Positions 1 through 6,265 of a stretch of DNA of 7,067 bases are shown here, piece after piece. A model generated the notes under the pieces. The model saw only the letters and a program-made list of their open reading frames with translations. It was not told the DNA's origin and made no database searches. This DNA comes from Chloroflexota bacterium (GTDB lineage Bacteria; Chloroflexota; Dehalococcoidia; Dehalococcoidales; RBG-16-60-22). Location of the stretch: positions 1 to 7,067 of the forward strand of contig VGOH01000057.1 in the NCBI GenBank assembly GCA_016875955.1. The letters run 5' to 3'. The position numbers were made by a program, and so were the translations under genes. Every line of letters begins with the position of its first letter. Within the stretch, counting starts at the first letter, position 1.

Positions 1-1017
1 GCCGGCAATTTCCTGCAACAGGAGACGGCCATTGTTACCGGGGCGGTGGAGGCAATTGTGGTGGACGTCCAGTGCATCATGCAGGGGCTGGCCGATGTGG
101 CCAGCTGCTTCCACACCAAGATTATCACCACCGACACGCGCGCCAAGATTGAAGGCGCCATGCATATTGAGTTTGACGAGCGCAAGGCCACGGAAACGGC
201 CAAGGCAATCGTCAAAACCGCCATTGATAACTTCCCCAACCGGGGCAAGAACGTGCGCATCCCCAAGCAGCGGTCCGACCTTATTGCCGGCTTCAGCCAC
301 GAGACCATCAACTACCTGCTGGGCGGAATTTTCCGCGCCTCCTACCGGCCGCTCAACGATAACATCATCAACGGCCGCATCCGCGGCGTGGCCGGAGTGG
401 TCGGCTGCAATAATGTGCGCGTCGCCCACGATGATATTCACGTTACCCTGGTCAAGGAACTGATTAAAAATGATGTGCTGGTGCTGCAGACGGGCTGCGC
501 CGCCATGGCCTGCGCCAAGGCGGGGCTGATGCTTCCCGAATCGGCCAAGGAGTTTGCCGGTGAGGGCCTTGCCTCCGTCTGCGAGGCGGTGGGCATCCCG
601 CCGGTGCTGCACCTCGGCTCCTGCGTTGATAACGCCCGCATTTTAATCGCCGCCACCGCGATGGTGAAGGATGGCGGTCTGGGCGATGACATTTCAGATT
701 TGCCCGCCGCCGGCGCCGCCCCGGAGTGGATGAGTGAGAAGGCCATCTCCATCGGCCAGTACTTCGTCAGTTCCGGCGTCTTCACCGTGTTCGGCGTCAC
801 CTGGCCCACGCTGGGCAGCAAGGCGGTAACCGACTTCCTCTTCAAGGACATGGAGAAGCTGTACGGCGGCATGTGGGCTTTTGAGCCTGACCCGAAGAAG
901 ATGGCCAAACTCATGATTGACCATATTGATAAGAAGCGCAAGGCCCTGGGCATTGACAAGGCCAGGGAGCGCGTCCTTTACGACATGGAGATGAGGCGCG
1001 AACTGGAATCGGCCTGA
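1..1017 (+). CDS. cooS: Ni-Fe carbon monoxide dehydrogenase catalytic subunit, C-terminal part (5' end outside window)
   Basis: Catalyses reversible CO2 reduction to CO at a Ni-Fe-S C-cluster; with AcsB it forms the CODH/ACS complex in the cytoplasm. The frame is open from base 1 and ends in TGA at 1015-1017, giving 338 residues, about half of the usual 630-680. A GTG at 46 is in frame, but family-like sequence continues upstream of it (GNFLQQE...VTGAVEA), so it is an internal codon. Four conserved cysteines are visible, counted in the window: Cys25 (VVDVQC), Cys136 (VVGCNN), Cys166 (LQTGC) and Cys208 (LGSCVDN). Their spacings of 111, 30 and 42 correspond to Carboxydothermus CODH-II Cys333, 446, 476 and 526 (113, 30, 50, from memory), all C-cluster ligands. 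The ligands matching His261 and Cys295, and the B- and D-cluster cysteines, lie outside the window. The ending, with an IDKKRKALGI stretch, resembles the AcsA form that partners ACS. acsB follows after 34 bases, so co-transcription is likely. The alternative symbol is acsA. Confidence 0.96.
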   Translation, partial: AGNFLQQETAIVTGAVEAIVVDVQCIMQGLADVASCFHTKIITTDTRAKIEGAMHIEFDERKATETAKAIVKTAIDNFPNRGKNVRIPKQRSDLIAGFSHETINYLLGGIFRASYRPLNDNIINGRIRGVAGVVGCNNVRVAHDDIHVTLVKELIKNDVLVLQTGCAAMACAKAGLMLPESAKEFAGEGLASVCEAVGIPPVLHLGSCVDNARILIAATAMVKDGGLGDDISDLPAAGAAPEWMSEKAISIGQYFVSSGVFTVFGVTWPTLGSKAVTDFLFKDMEKLYGGMWAFEPDPKKMAKLMIDHIDKKRKALGIDKARERVLYDMEMRRELESA

Positions 1018-1032
1018 GCGCTGGAGCGACCA

Positions 1033-1042
1033 GAGAAGGGGG
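1033..1042 (+). promoter_or_regulatory. Ribosome binding site of acsB
   Basis: A purine run, GAGAAGGGGG, ends nine bases before the ATG at 1052 and lies in the short gap after cooS. It supports that start and independent ribosome loading on acsB within a shared transcript. Confidence 0.6.
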
Positions 1043-1051
1043 TTAATAAGT

Positions 1052-3259
1052 ATGTCAAAGATAATCGCTTCCGCCGCCATCAGAGGTGCGTATAAGATCG
1101 TTGCGCAGGCGGAAGAAAAGTGGCAGCAGGCGATGGACAAATGGGGCGCCAACGAGCCGGTCGGCTTCCCCAACACCGCCTACTACCTGCCGGTGATATA
1201 CGGCATCCTGGGGGAGAAAGTGGCAAAAGTGGGCGATATGGAGCGTATCCTGAAGAGGTGCCGCTCCCTGCTGCCGCCACCGGTCCGGGAAGTACATCCC
1301 CTGCCCTACCTCGCCCCCGCCCTTGACGCCGGCATGGCCACCTTTTTCGCGGAAGAAATAATTGAGGCCATCCGCTACCTAGAACAGCCTGATTTCTATC
1401 TCACCGGCGAGGAGATATCAGACAGTAAGATCTGGCTCGGGGCCGCCGATGACGTTATCATGAGAAAGCGCGGCATTGAGTTCGTTGACGGCACGGCGCC
1501 CGGCTTTGCCGCTGTCCTCGGCGCGGCGCCCACCAGTGAAATTGCGGCCAAAATAGCCCAGGAGCTACAGCAGAAGAATATCTACGTCTTCATGGCCGCT
1601 GAGTATAACGGCAAGCGTTTCTCCGAGCAACTGGTTGAAGCCGGGGTCCAGATTGGCTGGCCTACCCGCCTGGTCTCCTATGGCCCGGACATAACGGCGG
1701 CGGTTTTCGCCATGGGCTTCGCCACCAGGGCGGCCTTATCTTTTGGCGGCATCGAGCCCGGTGATTTCCGCAGGGTGCTCATTTATAATAAAGACCGCAT
1801 TTTCGCCTTTGCCCTGCCCCTCGGCTATGTAACCGACGAGTGGTATGCCAATGCCGCCGGGGCCATCAATTTCGGCTTCCCGGCCATCGCCGACACGCCC
1901 ATACCGGAGGTCCTGCCCACCGGCATCACCACCTATGAGCACGTGATTTCCAATGTCCCCCATGACGAAATCGTGGCTAAGGCCATTGAGACGAGAGGCC
2001 TGAAAATCACCGTCAGCGAGGTGCCCATACCGGTCGCCTTTGGCCCCGCCTTTGAGGGTGAACGTGTGCGCGGCGAAGACATTTATCTGGAAACCGGCGG
2101 TGGCCGCACCCCGATGGTGGAGTGGGTGACCAGCAAACGGATGGAGGACGTGGAAGACGGCAAGATAGAGGTAATCGGGCCGGAGCTGGCCGATGTCAAA
2201 GCTGGCTCACAACTGCCCCTGGCGATTGCGGTTGAGGTTGCCGGCCGCAACATGCAGGACGACTATGAGCCCATACTGGAGCGACAGATTCACCACCTGA
2301 TAAACTACGCTCAGGGCCTGATGCACATCGGGCAGAGGGACATCGCCTGGCTACGCGTCAGCAAGCAGGCGGTGGAAAAAGGCTTCAAGCTGTCCCATAT
2401 CGGCACCATCCTTCACGCCAAGCTTCATCAGGACTTCGGCCGCATCTTTGATAAATTGCAGGTCAAGCTCTACACCGAAGAGGACAAGGTGAAGGAAATA
2501 GTGGAGAAGGCCAAGGAGGTCTACGCCACCCGGGACGCCCGCATTGAAGGCATGACCGACGAGACCACGGAAATCTATTACTCCTGCACGCTGTGTCAGT
2601 CCTTCGCCCCGAGCCACGTGTGCGTTATCAGCCCGGAGAGGACCGGGCTTTGCGGCTCCTATAACTGGATGGACTGCAAGGCCGCCTTTGAAATCAACCC
2701 CACCGGCCCCAACCAGCCTGTGGAAAAAGGCGAGACGGTTGACACCAAGCTCGGGCAGTGGAAGGGAGTCAATGAGTTCGTCGCCAAAGCATCGCGCGGC
2801 AAGATAGACCACTATAATTTCTACAGCATCGTCCACGACCCCATGACCACCTGCGGCTGCTGCGAGTGCATCGCTGTGGTGCTGCCGCTCTGCAATGGCA
2901 TCATGACCGTGAACCGCGAATATACCGGCGAGACGCCCTGCGGCATGAAGTTCACCACCCTGGCCGGCACCATCGGCGGCGGCATCAGCACGCCGGGCTT
3001 TGTCGGCCACGGCAAATATAACACCACCCAGAAAAAATTCGTCATCGGCGATGGCGGCCTGCTGAGGATGGTCTGGATGCCCAAGTCGCTGAAGGAGGAA
3101 ATCGCCGAGCGTTTCAATGCACGCGCCAAGGAACTGGGCGCGCCCGACCTGCTGGACAAGATTGCCGATGAGACCGTTGGCACCAGTGAAGAAGCCATCC
3201 TGCCTTTCCTTGAGCAGAAAGGACATCCTGCCCTGACCATGGACCCGATACTGGGCTAA
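1052..3259 (+). CDS. acsB: Acetyl-CoA synthase (CO-methylating), bacterial type
   Basis: Condenses CO from CODH, a methyl group from the corrinoid iron-sulfur protein and CoA into acetyl-CoA at the Ni-Ni-[4Fe-4S] A-cluster. The product is 735 residues; the Moorella enzyme is 729. It carries the full three-domain layout: an N-terminal CODH-contacting domain (about 1-315), a middle domain (about 316-485) and a C-terminal A-cluster domain (about 486-735). The A-cluster residues are Cys512, Cys515, Cys524 and Cys534, plus the Cys601-Gly602-Cys603 motif. Each lies exactly six positions after Moorella Cys506, 509, 518, 528, 595 and 597 (known from the crystal structures), so the nickel-binding chemistry should be intact. 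Cys604 directly follows the CGC motif, and my recollection is that relatives often have an aromatic residue there. The ATG has a good purine-rich site upstream. acsC starts 15 bases after the TAA. The N-terminal domain separates this protein from archaeal CdhC of about 470 residues. Confidence 0.98.
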   Translation: MSKIIASAAIRGAYKIVAQAEEKWQQAMDKWGANEPVGFPNTAYYLPVIYGILGEKVAKVGDMERILKRCRSLLPPPVREVHPLPYLAPALDAGMATFFAEEIIEAIRYLEQPDFYLTGEEISDSKIWLGAADDVIMRKRGIEFVDGTAPGFAAVLGAAPTSEIAAKIAQELQQKNIYVFMAAEYNGKRFSEQLVEAGVQIGWPTRLVSYGPDITAAVFAMGFATRAALSFGGIEPGDFRRVLIYNKDRIFAFALPLGYVTDEWYANAAGAINFGFPAIADTPIPEVLPTGITTYEHVISNVPHDEIVAKAIETRGLKITVSEVPIPVAFGPAFEGERVRGEDIYLETGGGRTPMVEWVTSKRMEDVEDGKIEVIGPELADVKAGSQLPLAIAVEVAGRNMQDDYEPILERQIHHLINYAQGLMHIGQRDIAWLRVSKQAVEKGFKLSHIGTILHAKLHQDFGRIFDKLQVKLYTEEDKVKEIVEKAKEVYATRDARIEGMTDETTEIYYSCTLCQSFAPSHVCVISPERTGLCGSYNWMDCKAAFEINPTGPNQPVEKGETVDTKLGQWKGVNEFVAKASRGKIDHYNFYSIVHDPMTTCGCCECIAVVLPLCNGIMTVNREYTGETPCGMKFTTLAGTIGGGISTPGFVGHGKYNTTQKKFVIGDGGLLRMVWMPKSLKEEIAERFNARAKELGAPDLLDKIADETVGTSEEAILPFLEQKGHPALTMDPILG

Positions 3260-3260
3260 G

Positions 3261-3267
3261 AAAGGAG
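3261..3267 (+). promoter_or_regulatory. Ribosome binding site of acsC
   Basis: AAAGGAG lies immediately after the acsB stop codon and seven bases before the ATG at 3275. It fixes the acsC start and fits tight translational linkage of acsB and acsC. Confidence 0.7.
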
Positions 3268-3274
3268 ACTTGTC

Positions 3275-4621
3275 ATGCCACTTACTGGAATTGAGATTTT
3301 CAAGCTGCTGCCCAAGACGAACTGCGGGGACTGCGGCGTGCCCACCTGCCTGGCTTTCGCCATGCAACTGGCCTCGGGCAAGGCGGTGCTGAGCGCCTGC
3401 CCCCATGTTTCTGAAGAGTCAAAGGCGAAGCTTGCCGAGGCCTCAGCCCCGCCCATCTTGCCGGTTACCATTGGCGCTGGCGCCCGGGCACTGAAAATCG
3501 GCGGCGAGACAGTCATGTTCCGCCACGAAAAAAGGTTTGAGAACCCGCCCGGCATCGCCATCCTCATCAAGGATAACATGGACAATGCTGAGGTCAGCGC
3601 CAGGCTGCAAAAATGCCAGGCTCTCCAGTATGAAAGGGTCGGCCTCACGCTGCGCCCCGAGCTGGTGGCGGTGAAGGGCGAGTCCGGCAACCCGCAGAAG
3701 TTCGCCGGCGTGGTGGGCAAGGTGGCCCAGGGCAGCGATTGCAGCCTCCTCCTGATGAGCGATAACCCCGATGTGCTGGCCGCCGGGCTGAAAGCCTGCG
3801 CCGACCGCAAGCCCCTCATCTATGCCGCCACCAAGGATAACGTTGACAAGGTCGCGGCACTGGCCAAGGAGAGTTCCTGCCCGGTGGCGGTGAAAGGCTC
3901 AAGCCTGGAAGAGGTGGCCGGGCTCAGCGAAAAACTGACCCAGGCAGGGTTGAAGAATATCGTTATTGACTCCGGCTCAAGGAAAACCCGTAAGGCACTT
4001 GAGGACCAGATAATCATCCGCAGCGCTGCGCTGAACAAGAAGTTCCGGCCGCTCGGCTTCCCCACCATCACCTTCCCCTGCGAGATGACCAGCGACCCGA
4101 TGAAGGAAGGGGTGCTCGCCGCCATGTTCATCGCCAAGTATGGCGGCATCATCGTGCTGTCCGACTTCTACGGGGAAAGCCTGTTCCCGCTGCTCGTGGA
4201 AAGGATGAATATTTTCACCGACCCGCAGCGGCCGCTGGCGACCAAGGAAGGCATCTATGACATTGGCGGGCCTAAAGATAACTCGCCAGTCCTGATAACG
4301 ACCAATTTTTCACTCACCTACTTTCTCGTCTCCGGGTACCTGGAAACCAGCCGTGTTCCCAGCTGGCTGCTGGTAAAGGACACGGAGGGACTTTCGGTGA
4401 TGACCGCCTGGGCGGCGGGCAAGTTCAGCGCCGATATCATCGGCCCGTTTGTCAAAAAGAGCGGCATTGACGCTAAAGTAAAACACCGCAAACTGATTAT
4501 TCCGGGATATGCGGCGGTGGAAAGCGGCGGCCTGGAAGAAGAACTGCCCGGCTGGGAGATACTGGTAGGGCCAAGGGAAGGCGCCCATATTCCGGCCTAC
4601 GTCAAGGCATGGACTCCATAA
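3275..4621 (+). CDS. acsC: Corrinoid iron-sulfur protein large (gamma) subunit
   Basis: Carries the methyl group on a cobalamin-type cofactor between the AcsE methyltransferase and the AcsB A-cluster; it normally works as a heterodimer with AcsD. At 448 residues it matches the usual length (Moorella about 446). The N-terminal [4Fe-4S] domain shows Cys17, Cys20, Cys25 and Cys42, a CX2CX4CX16C pattern in the NCGDCGVPTC context; in the family this cluster reactivates the cobalt by one-electron reduction. Residues of about 60-325 form the TIM-barrel part. Residues of about 330-448 form the corrinoid-binding part, including the conserved-looking stretch PVLITTNFSLTYFLVSG. The archaeal homologue is CdhE. 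The ATG at 3275 has an AAAGGAG site seven bases upstream and leaves a complete N-terminus. acsE follows after ten bases. The AcsD partner gene is not next to it, unlike in Moorella-type clusters. Confidence 0.97.
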   Translation: MPLTGIEIFKLLPKTNCGDCGVPTCLAFAMQLASGKAVLSACPHVSEESKAKLAEASAPPILPVTIGAGARALKIGGETVMFRHEKRFENPPGIAILIKDNMDNAEVSARLQKCQALQYERVGLTLRPELVAVKGESGNPQKFAGVVGKVAQGSDCSLLLMSDNPDVLAAGLKACADRKPLIYAATKDNVDKVAALAKESSCPVAVKGSSLEEVAGLSEKLTQAGLKNIVIDSGSRKTRKALEDQIIIRSAALNKKFRPLGFPTITFPCEMTSDPMKEGVLAAMFIAKYGGIIVLSDFYGESLFPLLVERMNIFTDPQRPLATKEGIYDIGGPKDNSPVLITTNFSLTYFLVSGYLETSRVPSWLLVKDTEGLSVMTAWAAGKFSADIIGPFVKKSGIDAKVKHRKLIIPGYAAVESGGLEEELPGWEILVGPREGAHIPAYVKAWTP

Positions 4622-4627
4622 GGAGGT
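4621..4627 (+). promoter_or_regulatory. Strong Shine-Dalgarno of acsE overlapping the acsC stop
   Basis: AGGAGGT begins on the last base of the acsC TAA codon and sits four bases before the acsE ATG. A ribosome ending on acsC would cover this site, which suggests translational coupling of the methyltransferase to its corrinoid partner. Confidence 0.8.
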
Positions 4628-4631
4628 AAAG

Positions 4632-5510
4632 ATGATACTCATTGGTGAAAACATCAATATGATGTCCCAGACCATTGGCCCGGCGCTTAAAGATAAAAAC
4701 CCCAAGCCAATCCAGGACCTGGCCAGGGCCGAGACCAAGGCTGGAATGGACTATCTTGACCTCAACATCGGGCCGGCGAGGAAGACCGGTGAAGAGCTTA
4801 TGCCCTGGGTGGTCAACACGGTGCAGGAAGTCAGCGACAAACTGCTGTCCCTGGACACGACCAACCTGCTGGCCATGGAAGCCGGCCTCAAGACGACCAG
4901 GAAGACCCCGCTCATCAACTCGGTCTCACTGCAGCCGGACCGCATCGGGCCCGGCCTGGAGCTGGCCAAGAAATACGACGCTGATGTCATCGCCCTGCTC
5001 TGGGGCGCCGAGGGTATGCCACGCGACGCCAACGAGCGCGCCATGAATGCGGTAGACTTTGTTTACAAGGCCAATGAAATGGGCATCGCCAATGAAAAAC
5101 TCTGGATTGACCCGATTGTCAGCCCGGTGTCCGTGGAAATTAACCAGGTGAAGGCGCTCCTTGAGTTTATGGCCATGCTCGGCGAGATTGCGCCCGGCTG
5201 TAAATCAGCGGTGGGCCTGTCAAATATATCAAATGGCACACCCACTCCCCTCAGGCCGTGGCTGAACCGCACCTACCTCATGATGATGATGAAATACGGC
5301 CTGTACTCGGCAATCGTTGATGCCTTTGATGCCGACCTGGTCAAGATTGCCAGAGGGCAGAGGCCGGAACTGTTGCAGCTGGTGCACCGGATGATGGACG
5401 GCGAGAAGCCGGATTATGGCTCGCTTTCCAAGGAAGAGGTAAAATACGCCAAAACGGTCCGGGTGCTGTCCGGCGAATCGCTCTACTCCCACTCCTGGCT
5501 GGAGATATAA
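4632..5510 (+). CDS. acsE: 5-methyltetrahydrofolate:corrinoid iron-sulfur protein methyltransferase
   Basis: Transfers the methyl group of methyl-tetrahydrofolate to Co(I) of the corrinoid iron-sulfur protein, joining the methyl and carbonyl branches. It is a pterin-binding TIM-barrel protein (DHPS-like superfamily) of 292 residues, with its opening at ILIGENIN. Key residues known from Moorella MeTr are present at the same numbers: Asp75 (SLDTTN), Asn96 (LINSV) and Asp160 (WIDP). Asn198 (GLSN) stands for Moorella Asn199, which helps activate the methyl group. The protein is about 30 residues longer than the 262-residue Moorella enzyme. The extra part appears to lie at the C-terminus (about 262-292, charged then ending SHSWLEI). 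A run of four Met (217-220) is coded by (ATG)4. The start has a near-ideal Shine-Dalgarno. The next gene begins 62 bases after the stop, the widest gap in the window. Cobalamin-dependent methionine synthase domains are related, but size and context argue against that. Confidence 0.95.
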   Translation: MILIGENINMMSQTIGPALKDKNPKPIQDLARAETKAGMDYLDLNIGPARKTGEELMPWVVNTVQEVSDKLLSLDTTNLLAMEAGLKTTRKTPLINSVSLQPDRIGPGLELAKKYDADVIALLWGAEGMPRDANERAMNAVDFVYKANEMGIANEKLWIDPIVSPVSVEINQVKALLEFMAMLGEIAPGCKSAVGLSNISNGTPTPLRPWLNRTYLMMMMKYGLYSAIVDAFDADLVKIARGQRPELLQLVHRMMDGEKPDYGSLSKEEVKYAKTVRVLSGESLYSHSWLEI

Positions 5511-5513
5511 GCA

Positions 5514-5570
5514 ACGGCATTTAACGTACCGATGCCGAGAGAAGTCGGCACAGAGAAAGAATACGGCATC
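5514..5570 (+). repeat. Competing short inverted repeats in the leader of the DUF3786 gene
   Basis: The sequence ATGCCG at 5532-5537 has three possible partners. CGGCAT at 5515-5520 gives a 6-bp stem with an 11-base loop. TCGGCA at 5545-5550 pairs with TGCCGA at 5533-5538 and encloses a 6-base loop. CGGCATC at 5564-5570 pairs with GATGCCG at 5531-5537 for 7 bp and ends two bases before the ATG at 5573. The first and third partners form a direct repeat, ACGGCAT. The stems are short and no U-run follows, so it is not a clear terminator. It may affect translation of the next gene, or be chance. Confidence 0.4.
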
Positions 5571-5572
5571 AT

Positions 5573-6265
5573 ATGAATGAAGGCAGGGCTTTGACATCGC
5601 CTATCAAGCGGGATGATGGCTACGGCTACGAACTGGCTTTACGGCTCGCCGTGGCGCGGCTGGTGGAAATCAAAGACATTGCCGAACAGTGCCGCTGCTG
5701 CGGCGCTCAATTTTTAAAATCGGAAAAAACTATTTCTCTTGACTACCTGAACCAGACGTACCTCATCAAATACCCGGAAGCAGAGGTAACCCTCCAGGAC
5801 ACGGCAGAGCCGGTCACACTGGTGGACAAAATACTGCTTCTCCACTATGTAACCCAGGCCAAAGGCACACCGCTTTCCGGACAACTCATCTCCTTCAAGG
5901 AACTGGCGGAATCCGGCTATTTCCGGACCTTTTATGCGCGGGCCATCAAGCCGCTGGTCACCTACTTTGGGAAGGAGCCGGAGCGATTGCTGGAGATGGC
6001 AGGGCTGTTGGGTGGGCGCAGAGCCGATTTCGGAGACGTTTCCGTAACTGTTAATGCTTTGAGCCTGGTGCCGTTGACGCTGGTGCTCTGGAAAGGCGAC
6101 GCCGAATTCCCCCCCGAAGCTACCATCATGTTCGACCGCACCATCACCGATTACCTGCCCACGGAAGATATTATCTATCTCTGCCAGAATACCAGCTGGC
6201 GACTGGTAAAATTGCTTAAATTGAGCGATAATAATCGCGTTAAACGGAGTGCAGCAAAGAAATGA
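5573..6265 (+). CDS. DUF3786 domain protein linked to the acs cluster
   Basis: The biochemical role is unknown. The 230-residue product resembles the DUF3786 family of anaerobes, recognised from memory by three stretches: KILLLHYV..AKGTPLSGQLISFKEL (about 86-111) with a following FYARAIKPL and YFG, LVLWKGDAEFPPEATIMFD (about 170-188), and DYLPTEDI (193-200). There is no signal peptide or membrane segment, so it should be cytoplasmic. Residues 40-43 read CRCC, and Cys204 is the only other cysteine; these could bind a metal, but that is inference. The C-terminus is basic (VKRSAAKK). The ATG at 5573 has only a weak site (GAGAAAGA at 5553-5560); a TTG at 5591 with AGGCAGG just upstream is a possible alternative start that would remove six residues. 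It overlaps the next gene by ATGA, so the two are probably translationally coupled. Its position between acsE and a redox gene hints at a role in pathway assembly, cofactor handling or redox supply. Confidence 0.8.
   Translation: MNEGRALTSPIKRDDGYGYELALRLAVARLVEIKDIAEQCRCCGAQFLKSEKTISLDYLNQTYLIKYPEAEVTLQDTAEPVTLVDKILLLHYVTQAKGTPLSGQLISFKELAESGYFRTFYARAIKPLVTYFGKEPERLLEMAGLLGGRRADFGDVSVTVNALSLVPLTLVLWKGDAEFPPEATIMFDRTITDYLPTEDIIYLCQNTSWRLVKLLKLSDNNRVKRSAAKK

Noticed and set aside
46..48. GTG as a start of a short CODH-like protein
   Set aside because: The frame is open to base 1 and the 15 upstream residues look like CooS, so this is an internal valine codon.
32..463. Overlapping + strand frame at the left end
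   Set aside because: It overlaps conserved CooS sequence in another frame, and its Ser/Pro/Arg-rich product is typical of a shadow frame.
1018..1051. Possible terminator between cooS and acsB
   Set aside because: No stable stem followed by a T-run is visible, and the gap holds the acsB ribosome site.
2351..3406. Long antisense open frame of 351 codons opposite acsB and the start of acsC
   Set aside because: It lies opposite strongly conserved coding sequence, has low-complexity Gly/Ala/His-rich composition and matches no family I know. GC-rich genes often leave open frames on the other strand.
3256..3819. Antisense frame of 187 codons opposite acsC
   Set aside because: It covers the CFeSP iron-sulfur domain coding sequence and shows no domain of its own.
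5280..5291. (ATG)4 repeat in acsE as a phase-variation tract
   Set aside because: Changes in a trinucleotide repeat keep the frame, and four units are too few to suggest a switch.
5591..5620. TTGACA as a promoter -35 box for the last two genes
   Set aside because: It lies inside the DUF3786 coding region, and about 17 bases downstream there is only a poor -10 match.
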